A DNA stretch of 64,000 nt, taken from assembly GCA_032622095.1 (NCBI GenBank), contig CP136069.1, forward strand, positions 67,977,319-68,041,318, written 5' to 3'. The notes below the pieces were generated by a model. It was not told the origin of the DNA. It worked only from the letters and a program-made list of their open reading frames with translations, and searched no databases. Origin of the DNA: Siphonodentalium dalli. Lineage: Eukaryota; Mollusca; Scaphopoda; Gadilida; Siphonodentaliidae. Positions 56,101 through 63,815 of the stretch are shown here, in pieces (within the stretch, counting starts at the first letter, position 1; each line of letters begins with the position of its first letter). The translations under genes and the position numbers were made by a program.

Positions 56101-58162
56101 TGTTACTTTGGTTGCAATCCTCGGCAGTATTTAGTCGATTGCCACACACTTCCATGCAGACGGAATAGCATAGTGCCTGACTACTGGCTCATCAACTAGG
56201 TTGACTAAAATAAACTCAGATACTGTACGTCTTCAATAGGGTATATTTACCATATGTAGTTGGCACAGTCGTTGTTGTAGTCGTGGTTGTTGTGGTCGTG
56301 GTTGTTGTTGTAGACATGGTTGTTATTGTAGTCGTGGTTGTTGTCGTTGTTGCTGTAGTCGTGGTTGTTGTTGTTGTGGTAGACGTGGTTGTTGTTGTCG
56401 TTGTAGTTGTCACACTTTTGAAAGGAATGCATCGGTATCTGAATTGTGGCAACTCGGTAGGTGTGCATATCGCGTTGGTACCACATGGAGTCCTGTAGCA
56501 TGGATGGGATTCATCCTGAAACAATTATTGCCGATTTGAGTCAGATAACAGGCCGTAGTCGAAAATATGACAATCGGTGCCAAACTGGGGAGATTTTATA
56601 TCTCTTATTGTGAGCAGATCGCTTTGTCGGCACATGGAGTCTCGTGGAATGGGTGAGACTGGTCCTGACCAAATTATTCTGGTTTTGGTCTGGTAATATA
56701 CAGTCCTTCAATGGGGCGTGGCTTATATGGAATTCGTCCCAAAACTATTTGAATCATAACAGGCCTTAGTCGAAAATAGTACAATCGATACCAAACTGTT
56801 TGGCATATGTTATCATATTAATAAATCATCGTGCTATCGATGCGTCTTATGATGCAGGGAGGTAAGGATGAAATTTGTAGTTTACGTATGGCAGATCTAC
56901 CCTGTAAAACCATATGCGTATATGCATCGATGGTGAGTGTATATATGTAGAGTTGGATTGGAGACTATTACGTATATGCATTGCATTCAACTTAACAATT
57001 TCGTTACTAAATGTTCATTTGCGAGTAATTCCGTCAGGAATATTTCAGATAATAAATTCACTAAACAACCATTTAACTTTTTGTCTGAAAATGCATTTTC
57101 TCACTAACTATAATTAACCCTCTGCAGTGCATATAAAAAATGAATACACTGCGCATCGACGTGTTAGTAGAATGTGGCCACAAAGAAACTCATTGTATGA
57201 CGACGCGAAGCGGAGTCCTACAATCCGTTTCTGTGGTCAAATTCGACTATACACGCCGATTGGCAGTGTACTTATTTCTTTGTAAAACGACTGTATGTTT
57301 TGATCGAAATTATAGTGACAAATGTGCAACCTGCTTTACAATAGATCAGTTGTTATCTCTGCGTAGGATTATTTTCCCCTAAACAGTCCTTCTCTTTGAA
57401 CATTAACGTCAAACATGATGTCTCTGTCACTTCCGTTGCCCCTCTGACTTAATTTTGTTCTATATTAAATAAATTCAGTATCAGAAGGTAGCCATTATAT
57501 GTCCCTTTCTTCAGTCTATAGCATGGTATTAAACAATTCACGTGTGGTTTGAATTATGATCGTTCTGAAAGTTTGAGGCGTTGACAGCATTGCTCTGATT
57601 CTATCACATGTTATTGTGGTACAATTAAAAATATATTGATTTGCACCACAAAACGACATTCATGTATCATGGGAATACAGGCTACTGAACAATCAGGACA
57701 GGCATTGTGTGCATGTTTAGGCAAGGTTGTATTATAATGTGTATTATCTGTCCTGTGTGTTCGTTTCTTAGATTTCTTAGACACCTATCCAAATTAATCA
57801 TTGACTATTCCAATGCATACTGAAAGTAAATGTACATGTGTACTCACCAGAATAGTTTTATTAGCAAATTCCATCGATGGTTCATGATCCAGCACCTCGC
57901 CGTTACCGGTTCGAAGGAGGTAACACATCGTACTATTTGCACTGTATGCCACCTTGATGCATCCATTTGTATACGCGCACATCCGCCTACACCTTGCCAT
58001 GTTAATGCTTATGGTGCCGAGCTGAATGGCCAGAGATGAATCCACAGCTTTCTGAAGCAAAGTTGGCGGCTCACACATTTCGGCACACGTATGTTCCCAG
58101 AAGATGAGCACTGACATGAAGGCCATCAGACACGCTGTCCATGATAACATGTTGCGTTGCAT
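40963..58162 (-). CDS. Secreted PAN/EGF-like/Thr-rich protein with two fucolectin-type F5/8C domains (six exons)
   Basis: The model joins exons 58162-57848, 56515-56251, 54912-54694, 52273-52025, 43655-43434 and 41195-40963: 1503 nt, 500 aa. All introns are GT..AG and phases match (0, then 1 throughout). Order: signal peptide (to about residue 26), a PAN/apple-like Cys module, an EGF-like module (HPCYRTPCGTNAIC), a Thr linker of about 50 residues, and two F5/8C domains of the fucolectin/tachylectin-4 type. Each F5/8C domain carries RGDCC and ERLSNF and ends GRYVRIQ ... MTMCELEIYG. Known relatives are extracellular lectins and recognition proteins; secretion and glycan binding are inferences here. 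Domain 2 and part of its introns are a tandem duplicate of domain 1. The His of the fucose-binding motif appears replaced. Only an alternative start (58291) and further unseen exons are open questions. Confidence 0.85.
41199..43430. other. Intron 5 with repeats
   Basis: Most of it is homologous to intron 3 (e.g. 41800-42060 with 52720-52900, and 42740-42950 with 54300-54480). It carries a private CR1 fragment at about 42167-42540 and a poly(C) run near 41328. Confidence 0.7.
42167..42540 (-). pseudogene. CR1-type LINE ORF2 C-terminal fragment
   Basis: The minus frame gives QRRATKLVPALKK, then after a frame disturbance RLRPLGPMSLQYRRVRGDLI, ETFKLMHG and TRGHENKI. This is the conserved post-RT 'QRRATKLV ... 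RRxRGDLIxxxKxxxG ... TRGH' region of CR1-family LINEs. It lacks everything upstream and loses similarity after about 42230. It is absent from the homologous intron 3, so it was inserted after the exon duplication or lost there. Confidence 0.75.
43434..43655 (-). CDS. Exon 5: first half of F5/8C domain 2
   Basis: The acceptor GCATTTTGTAG precedes TA-AAT-ATC (phase 1). It encodes NIALFKRAWQSTTY ... NPWLIVDLGDVYRI ... NRGDCC and ends at C|GTGAGTATAG, a consensus donor. It is about 84 percent identical to exon 3 at the protein level, by eye. Confidence 0.85.
43985..44135 (+). repeat. Copy of the 4365-4625 hairpin family
   Basis: 'ATTATTTTATTTAAGACTT' and 'ATGATGGCAGTGGTCAGACC', then 'GCGAGGGCAGTGAACTCTA', match 4420-4620 without the full hairpin. 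Confidence 0.6.
44233..44425 (+). repeat. Dispersed repeat, pair with 47537-47755
   Basis: Both copies share 'ATTGATAAGAAT', 'CGCAGAATAATTGACGACTA', 'CACACTAAAT' and 'GGTAGATCGTA', then 'CTACTTTGGTA'-like sequence. They lie 3.3 kb apart in intron 4 in the same orientation. Confidence 0.75.
44430..45740. other. Intron 4, unique part
   Basis: No exon, RNA gene or ordered repeat was recognised. Confidence 0.35.
45746..46345 (+). repeat. Tandem repeat (about 147 bp, four units) ending in (GGAC)n
   Basis: Units carry 'GGGCCATAACTCTGTAAAAA', 'CCCATATTCGAACTCG', 'GAAACTCATATACCAAATTT', 'ATCAGATAAAAAATGTTTGA' and a Gly/Asp-type GGACGGACAGAC microsatellite at 46306-46345. This is a dispersed repeat type often seen in bivalves and gastropods (recalled, not searched). 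Confidence 0.8.
46350..47530. other. Intron 4, no supported feature
   Basis: Only a short internal similarity ('GCTCGCC(G/A)AAAG(C/A)' near 46850 and 46914). No gene was recognised. Confidence 0.35.
47537..47755 (+). repeat. Dispersed repeat, pair with 44233-44425
   Basis: Blocks are listed at the partner copy. It is followed by a short TACTACTAGCTATATA array up to 47790. Confidence 0.75.
47800..49010. other. Intron 4, no supported feature
   Basis: Unique sequence. A 73-codon ORF at 48488-48709 was judged non-coding. Confidence 0.35.
49017..49090 (+). repeat. tRNA-like fragment (SINE head or tRNA pseudogene)
   Basis: CCTCGTGGTCTAGTGGTTAG then CGCGTCGGACTTGCC resembles the 5' half of a tRNA, with the A box TGGTCTAGTGG. 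The B box (GTTCGA) is missing downstream, so it cannot be a complete tRNA gene. Confidence 0.6.
49605..49790 (+). repeat. 'AAGATGGC' repeat copy
   Basis: 'CAAAGATGGTTGCCCGTGGC', 'GATATCTCCCATATAGAGAT' and 'TGCTTGTAAATATTCC' appear in family order. Confidence 0.65.
49990..50440 (+). repeat. Degenerate tandem repeat, about 105-bp period, four units
   Basis: Units repeat 'TTCAAA(T/C)AGAC', 'TGTGTCCCA', 'AATAT(A/G)', 'CAACCnCnTGTCGCC', 'CGTCCCTACACGTGA' and 'GAGAACATGC'. Confidence 0.8.
50445..51845. other. Intron 4, no supported feature
   Basis: No exon or repeat was recognised. ORFs at 50766-50993 and 51438-51716 have no domain and no splice context. Confidence 0.35.
52025..52273 (-). CDS. 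Exon 4: second half of F5/8C domain 1
   Basis: The acceptor TTTTTTTGACAG precedes CT-GAA-AGA. It encodes ERLSNFKIHTSL ... CELEIYGDLESYRDNS and ends in a CAG|GTTAGT donor at phase 1, linking to exon 5. Confidence 0.85.
52276..54690. other. Intron 3
   Basis: Its ends match intron 5. The middle (about 52900-54300) is unique AT-rich sequence without a supported feature. Confidence 0.6.
54694..54912 (-). CDS. Exon 3: first half of F5/8C domain 1
   Basis: The acceptor AATATTTTGCAG precedes TA-AAT-ATC. It encodes NIALFKRVWQSTTY ... NPWLIVDLGDVYRI ... KRGDCC and ends C|GTGAGTATAG. The longer ORF running past the donor is intronic. Confidence 0.85.
55247..55660 (+). repeat. Two-unit direct repeat in intron 2, about 255-bp spacing
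   Basis: 'AAATGTATGTC(A/G)', 'GTTTCATATG', 'AAAATACTGAG' and 'CTCAGGGG'-like steps recur from 55247 and 55503. Confidence 0.6.
56251..56515 (-). CDS. Exon 2: EGF-like module and Thr-rich linker
   Basis: The acceptor TTGTTTCAG precedes GAT-GAA (phase 0). It encodes HPCYRTPCGTNAIC ... RYRCIPFKSV, then about 50 residues of almost pure Thr (ACN codons) ending VPTTY. The donor TATG|GTAAAT is phase 1. The linker is a coding trinucleotide repeat likely to vary in length and to be O-glycosylated (inference). ORFs in the other frames and on the opposite strand across the repeat are artefacts. Confidence 0.85.
56605..56664 (-). pseudogene. Decayed duplicate of the EGF-like exon
   Basis: After an acceptor-like TTTGGTCAG the minus strand reads 19 codons (SHPFHETPCADKAIC core) and then TAA. 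Aligned with exon 2 (SHPCYRTPCGTNAIC), it keeps two of three Cys but loses the first and gains a stop. Flanking intron blocks ('AACAGGCC(G/T)TAGTCGAAAAT') are duplicated too, at 56549 and 56758. Confidence 0.75.
56800..57840. other. Intron 1, no supported feature
   Basis: It contains a weak 'TTCAGATAATAAATTCACTA' half-hairpin near 57043. ORFs are non-coding by appearance. Confidence 0.35.
57848..58162 (-). CDS. Exon 1: signal peptide and PAN/apple-like module
   Basis: The ATG at 58162 (context AATA-ATG, A at -3) opens MQRNMLSWTACLMAFMSVLI, a good signal peptide that probably ends after HTCA. The module then runs EMCEPPTLL ... CRRMCAYTNGCIKVAYS ... MCYLL ... NKTIL, the Cys pattern of a PAN/apple-like fold. 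It ends CTG|GTGAGT (phase 0). The frame is open to an ATG at 58291, but that longer N-terminus would bury the signal peptide. Confidence 0.8.
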
Positions 58163-58700
58163 TATTGTGATTCCTGTGCTGTTTATCAGCCTATATTTCA
58201 GTGATTTCCTGAAACAGTGAACATAATTGTATTCAGTATATATGTATATATGTGTCACTCCCTTCCATCCACAAACGTGCATATGAGGCAAAATTGTAGG
58301 TTATGTCATACTTAGCATTGCATTTGTTTACACCACTGTGCTTTAATTGGCAACGACCAATCGGTCCATGAAATAAATACACATCAATTTCTTTTGTCTG
58401 CAATAAACTATCTGTGATCAAGAAAATACTTCTTGTTTCGCTACTATGTACGTTTAGCATAAATGACGCAAAACGTCTTAATAATTACCAGAAAACAGAG
58501 AGACGAACCCGAAGCGATGGGCCCGACTGGTTAGCTATCTCCGATATAAACAAATACCCTGGTCACATATAATGTTCTCGTGATAAGTAAAATGTCGATC
58601 ATCATTGATATGCAGCAGAAAAATGTTAATATAGTTGTAATCGGGTAACACATTTTATTTATTCCCATTAAAATGTTCAGCTAGTCTACGAGTGGTCCCC
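58163..58700. other. 5' flank of the F5/8C gene
   Basis: It presumably holds the 5' UTR and promoter on the minus strand. No unambiguous TATA box or initiator could be assigned. Confidence 0.35.
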
Positions 58701-58702
58701 GC

Positions 58703-59178
58703 CTGTATAGGTTACACTGGTGTAAATGTTTTCCATAGGCCTCAGTGCTAATGTTTTAGCGTATACTGTTAGCCATATAAATGTTGGATGTTGGGTCAAA
58801 AAATTTCTTTAAATCTGAAAAATTGACATTTTGGGAAACTTTTTACACAAAAAAATCATGTCTGTCTAGCAGGGAATTCGCCTTTGAATCTTGTGTTTTC
58901 GTAACTAGTGTCAGCACCGCATACAAAAATACTGTCATATTTTAGACCACACCAAAAAATTCAAACTTCATTACAAAGGGTTAATTCCTGTGCCAATGGT
59001 TGTTTTACCAATGGGAAATCTTAGGGAAGACGTGTGATGATTTGTTTATGCGAAAAGCACACAATGCTATTGACCAATCAGAGTCCAGTGTCTATTTTAT
59101 TCTCTCCTATATATTCCTCCCGCATCCGCTAGATGTCACTCCGAACCCTATTTACACCAGTGTAAGCTATAGGTAGGA
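58703..59178. mobile_element. Possible MITE with TTACACTGGTGTAAAT termini
   Basis: TATAGGTTACACTGGTGTAAAT at the left faces its reverse complement (ATTTACACCAGTGTAAGCTATA) at the right, about 470 bp apart. The interior has no ORF. No clear target-site duplication. Confidence 0.5.
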
Positions 59179-59592
59179 TTCGCCAGTGCTTTATCACTAA
59201 CACAATTTAAACACATATTTGAGGATTTAAAAACCGAGAGGTCCAATGGGGCTGTCATTGCTATAAATAGCCTCTTGTACATTACTCTCCGTTGACCAAT
59301 GGCTTACTAAGTTTTAATGTCAATATAGATATAATGTTATGTACTGCAACAGAGAACTGTGGCGAAGAGACACAATGAATGGAAAGTAAAAGATATACCA
59401 AGACTTAGTGCGCCCGAAATTCACTGCTGTGGTCCCAACGTTGCGGGCATTAAAATAACGACCTTGCTTTTTTCGTGGACATGGTTACCTACTGTGAATC
59501 TGGATGTGATCATTTGTGTAGTTTCTTTTCAGTTTATCTCTGGATATAAATGTAGCCCAACGCATTTCTTCTGCAGTTTATGCCGTGACATG

Positions 59593-60177
59593 TTTGGTAG
59601 AGCTGTTTTTGGTACAGTAAGAAGTTGTAGTCGTTCTGGGGAATTAGCATTTATTTTCACAATAGGAATATACGGACATTCCGGTATAGCACACAAACAA
59701 TTGGAGCTCCAGTTATAATATGTGAAATGACTGAATGATGGAGTTCCAAAACATAAAGGGCCATATCACAGTTTTACAAATTCTTATATACAAAGCATGA
59801 ACAGGTGTGAATTAACGACGCGAGATTTAGATTAACAGATTTGCATATAAATATCCGATCACTACAATGGCATTAGCAGTTTGACAAATAAGTTATTATT
59901 AAAAGTAAAGCTTAGAATACGTGCGATGAATGGTAATTAATGAGCACATGCTTGGGCAAGAATTAACAAGTTGCATAAGAATAGCCCGCTGATTAATACA
60001 AAGAAATGTTGTAATTTCGCGAAAGCCTAATCTAACAAAGAAACGAACATAACGCGAATATCATAGAAACGAAACACACCTCTGATAGAGTCAAACAAAT
60101 GTAGATAAACAATGAAATAATTGTCCAAAAATTAGCAGTGACATTAAACTCGTGAAGTCCGAAATTAACAATACCAT
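59593..60177 (-). repeat. 3' LTR
   Basis: On the minus strand it starts ATGGTATTGTTAATTTCGG and ends CAGCTCTACCAAA. Near-identity with the other LTR points to a fairly recent insertion. Confidence 0.8.
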
Positions 60178-60311
60178 AGTACCTTCTTCTTCGGGATGAA
60201 ATTGCTCGTGCAATTTCGTTATGAATCAGGAAATGGTTATAATCCAAAGTTATTGCTGTTTTTTTTAATATTCTGCCGAGTTGGATACAGATTTCAGTGG
60301 TCCGGAATTGT

Positions 60312-60949
60312 TTAGTGTTCTATTAGTTCCTCCTGAGTTAAATTAGGAATAGAGCTTGCTGCCACTACACGACGCTCCAAATCGTAATATTGCACAGTCC
60401 ATAAATCTTTTCCGTCAGATGTCTTGTACATATCTTGAACCTCGCATATTTCATCCGGGTCCCTTGGTGGACCGTATATCAGAGTTGCTGGATGTCCGGC
60501 TCCCTTCGATGATTGCTTTCCCGCTATATTAGTTGGGTTATCAATGATATAGTCTTTTGCGTTGATGTCAAGATTGTCTCCGTTAACCCATGTAGCACTT
60601 TTTTTTACCGATTCACCTTCCCACTTTACTAAAAATTGGAGCGCGCTATTGTAGGTCCGTGATCTTATGACTTTCTCGGCTACCGAGCCTTGTTTTTCAG
60701 ATCTGCGAGCCATGCAACAGGGCGTTTTATCAGTTTCAGTTGAACTTTCGATGATTGTAGTCGCAGGAAATGAAGGAATTATAGCTTCAACAGTTGACAC
60801 AGTAGCAGAAGGCGAAACCATTATTCCAATGTCCTCAGCTGATGTCCTGAGTATAATTGGATGTTTGTGAGTAGCGTTCGGTTGCACGTGGAATTGCTTT
60901 AACACCGAAATCTGTTTTGGAACATATGCTGGTTTGGGTACTCACAGTC
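60312..60949 (-). CDS. Chromodomain-like protein of the LTR element (second frame)
   Basis: The open frame runs from a TGA at about 60949 to TAA at 60312 (about 210 codons). It has no good ATG at its start, so it is probably reached from the upstream frame by a +1 shift, by splicing or through a mutation. A segment AEKVIRSRTYNSALQFLVKW, then TWVNGDNL and DYIIDN, fits a chromodomain (the LVKW and TW-x3-NL signature). A second block with DLWTVQYYDL and RRVVAASSIP is a weaker match to a chromoshadow-like fold. Chromodomains in LTR elements normally sit at the integrase C-terminus and bind histone marks to guide insertion; here the integrase core is absent. A GTGAGT just upstream could be a splice donor. 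Confidence 0.5.
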
Positions 60950-61215
60950 TCCGCAATCGGCATGTTCTCCAATTGGGTTGAAACCGCACACATTATGGCA
61001 CCATTCTCCTGTCCACGCTGTTTTCTTTCGTTAAAACAATCCATTCTAGCTTTGTCCCTTGCTCTGTTCGATTGTGATTTGTTATTCGGTAATGTTGGTT
61101 TCGTCCAATTCAAAATTAAGTTGAGATTACCGTTGGTCGTGTTGAAACTCCAATTCAAACTGTGTTGTCCGATATCAAATGTCGCCAGAAGGCTTAGAAT
61201 GTTGTTTGGTATCAT
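60835..61215 (-). CDS. Gag-like N-terminal module of the LTR element
   Basis: The ATG at 61215 lies 72 nt inside the 5' LTR and is preceded in frame by TGA. The frame runs 126 codons to 60835. It has a hydrophobic/aromatic first part (SLLATFDIG ... LNWSFNTTNGNLNLILNWTK) and then a basic patch (SNRARDKARMDCFNERKQ). This resembles the layout of the broken ORF at 21.5-21.8 kb. Assignment as gag is by position and composition only. The last ~35 codons overlap the chromodomain frame and may not be used. Confidence 0.5.
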   Translation of the reverse strand: MIPNNILSLLATFDIGQHSLNWSFNTTNGNLNLILNWTKPTLPNNKSQSNRARDKARMDCFNERKQRGQENGAIMCAVSTQLENMPIAETVSTQTSICSKTDFGVKAIPRATERYSQTSNYTQDIS

Positions 61216-61287
61216 CCTGTTTCAGTTCCACCAGGATCGTGTATCTTACAGCGAGCCAAAAGGTCACTGTCCCGAATTCTCCAACAC

Positions 61288-61873
61288 TTTGGTAGAGCTG
61301 TTTTTGGTACAGTAAGAAGTTGTAGTCGTTCTGGGGAATTAGCATTTATTTTCACAATAGGAATATACGGACATTCCGGTATAGCACACAAACAATTGGA
61401 GCTCCAGTTATAATATGTGAAATGACTGAATGATGGAGTTCCGAAACATAAAGTGCCATATCACAGTTTTACAAATTCTTATATACAAAGCACGAACAGG
61501 TGTGAATTAATGACGCGAGATTTAGATTAACAGATTTGCATATAAAATATCCGATCACTACAATGGCATTAGCAGTTTGACAAATAAGTTATTATTAAAA
61601 GTAAAGCTTAGAATACGTGCGGTAAATGGTAATTACTGAGCACATGCTTGGGCAAGAATTAACAAGTTGCATAAGAATAGCCCGCTGATTAATACAAAGA
61701 AATGTTGTAATTTCGCGAAAGCCTAATCTAACAAAGAAACGAACATAACGCGAATATCATAGAAACGAAACACACCTCTGATAGAGTCAAACAAATGTAG
61801 ATAAACAATGAAATAATTGTCCAAAAATTAGCACTGACATTAAACTCGTGAAGTCCGAAATTAACAATACCAT
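61288..61873 (-). repeat. 5' LTR
   Basis: It is the partner of 59593-60177. The sequence just inside it (GTGTTGGAGAATTCGGGACA) is a candidate primer-binding region, but the tRNA cannot be named. Confidence 0.8.
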
Positions 61874-61879
61874 ACATGC

Positions 61880-62980
61880 ACAGGTTCCATAGCATTGGTA
61901 CTACGAACAGTGTTATTGTACTCATCGTCGAAGTTTTGGCGTTTGTTTACATATATGATCGCATTTATCTGAGGTATCGATAAAATTTAGATTTGATTAT
62001 TTTTATCACACGTTCTGAAACACTGATTTGTTCCTCATTGTAAGCGTAGAATTGCTGTACCATCATTGTATGCAGCGAATTTAACCATGTCCATCAAGTC
62101 TTCAGTCCACTGGTAATCAATACTAGCAACTACAATATGTGTTATATGTGGTTTACTATAGGGTCCTTGTAAAATATATGGTTCTTGCCTTTGTAACCAT
62201 CTCCTTACTTTTGCTTGCTGATATTATATTTCGGATCCTTCTTCGCGAACTAGTACCGCGTATCTGGTCCATATAGGTTATCTGGTTTAGAATGTATAAA
62301 GTAAATCACCTTAAAATAGTTTTCCCACAATGACATGCTGACCAAGGCTCAGTAACAGATGGTCTTTTGGTAATATTAACGTGTATTTATAGACATTTTA
62401 TTCTTCAGAATCACCGGAACCATTATCATTTCATCCTATTCATCAGTCATTCAGATCTGACACCCGCTGTTTGAGATGGCTGCTCGGACGGAAAAAAACC
62501 CCAACATTTCCAGATGAAAAAAGATGAATAACTCCAGAACTATAAAATGATTGAACACTCTATTGAATTCCCTCATAGTAGTGAACATCTATCCCAACCG
62601 GTGTTTGAAATATCTGCCCTGACGAGAGTGGGGGTATAACTATACAACACGTGTATACTTCCTATTTTAAACTATACTGATTTAGTTGTGGGGTTTGCTC
62701 CAGACTCCTTATATGATAAACTCAATTGAATACATAAAGATGCAGCAGGAGTTGTCACTCGTTTAAATTTATCATTATCAATAAATATACCGTGACAGGA
62801 GGTTGGGTGGGGTACATCAGAGAGACGCCTTCCACTCGGTAGTCCTTTCATTTTCCAATTGCAGTGTATAAATGTTCATACTCCTGTGCGAGGGCACTGT
62901 TATTGTCTGTGTCAGTTGATGCAGATTTAACATTTTGAGCAAATGTTATCAGCCCGAGCTTGATTGCTGATTCGCATGAT
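61880..62980. other. No supported gene
   Basis: AT-rich sequence with no recognised coding or repeat feature. Confidence 0.35.
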
Positions 62981-62982
62981 AG

Positions 62983-63438
62983 GATAAAAACAACAAACTA
63001 GAGCACCAAACCAGGAAGGATAGCATCAGGATATTTGGCATACCAGGGGACAGCATTGAAGAATCATTGGATGAATGCCAGAAAAACTATGTTGCTCTGA
63101 TGAACGATAAACTGTCTATGAATATAACAGATGATGTTATTAGTATTCCACATAGAATAGGCAAACTCCAACCAGGACAGAAGACTGGGTATTCGCGAAT
63201 CATAATCTGTCATTTTGTCTCAAGAACAAAAAGTGCTGCTATTAGTAATATAAAACTTCTTAAAGGTTCAGATATTGTGATCAAATGGAACCTCACTGAA
63301 TTCAATACTAACTTAATCAAGACATCTGAAGAAAGAAGAGAAGTTGCAGACACTTGGTCAGTAGGAGGAAAGGTTTATATCAAATATGTTAAGGCATCTG
63401 AACTAATCAAGCAGATAGAAGAACTGTCTGATGTGTAA
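62983..63438 (+). pseudogene. LINE ORF1-like (L1-type RRM/C-terminal domain) fragment
   Basis: A frame open right after TGA-TAG gives 151 codons to TAA. It carries the series RIFGIPG, IPHRIG, SRIIICHFVSRTKS, LLKGSDIVI, LT..., and WSVGGKVYIKY. This is the arrangement of the RRM plus C-terminal domain of L1-like ORF1 proteins ('RIxGIPE ... HRIG ... RxIIVxF ... LKG ... GKxYVK'). No start codon or upstream coiled coil is present, so it is 5'-truncated (or an exon, since CATGATAG precedes it). AATAAA lies at 63476-63481. There are no internal breaks. Confidence 0.7.
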
Positions 63439-63534
63439 ATGGTGTTTATACCACGATCGCATATCTTACTATCTAAATAAAGCCATCTGTTTAAATTTTA
63501 CATTTAATCAACACATGTTGATTAAACGTGCCTA

Positions 63535-63715
63535 CTGTTGATTAAACTTCGCAGAGTGGATTAAACGTTCTCCATACAATTTGAACGAAAAAGTGTTTAT
63601 CCATCGCATTGTAAAGATCGTGGCATAAACTTCACAGAGTGGATTAAAGTTTCTCCATACAATTTGAACGAAAAAGTGTTTATCCATAGCATTGTAAAGA
63701 TCGTGGCATAAACAA
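63535..63715 (+). repeat. Two-unit tandem repeat, about 85-90 bp
   Basis: 'CGCAGAGTGGATTAAACG' with 'TCTCCATACAATTTGAACGA', 'AAAAGTGTTTATCCAT' and 'GCATTGTAAAGATCGTGGCA' occurs twice. It is preceded by the short repeat GTTGATTAAAC. Confidence 0.9.
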
Positions 63716-63717
63716 AA

Positions 63718-63815
63718 TATTCGCATAGTGTTTCTGAATAACAAATTTAACCCACTCGTGTGATTGGCGATCGCCAATCCCACTCGTGGATTTGTTATTC
63801 AGAAAAACTATGCGT
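63718..63815. mobile_element. Palindromic hairpin element
   Basis: The arms (ATTCGCATAGTGTTTCTGAA / TTCAGAAAAACTATGCGTAT and AATAACAAATTTAACCCACT / AGTGGG-type) close on the perfect 18-nt palindrome GATTGGCGATCGCCAATC at the centre. Confidence 0.85.

Larger units (their letters stand above)
59588..61878 (-). mobile_element. Compact LTR-flanked element lacking pol
   Basis: Two direct repeats of about 585 bp (59593-60177 and 61288-61873) with only about ten differences flank a 1.11-kb interior, and the unit is bracketed by ACATG on both sides (59588-59592, 61874-61878). On the minus strand a polypurine tract (GAAGAAGAAGG) lies just before the 3' LTR, and the leader after the 5' LTR is 72 nt. 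The interior codes for a gag-like module and a chromodomain-like protein in a second frame. No protease, RT, RNase H or integrase core is present. It must be a non-autonomous element or an internal deletion derivative of a larger one. Confidence 0.8.

Noticed and set aside
56247-56501. Val-rich plus ORF and Asn/His-rich minus ORF
   Set aside because: They are off-frame readings of the poly-Thr coding repeat in exon 2.
60667-61315. Plus-strand ORFs opposite the LTR-element genes
   Set aside because: They are antisense shadows with no start context or domain; the minus frames carry the chromodomain signature.
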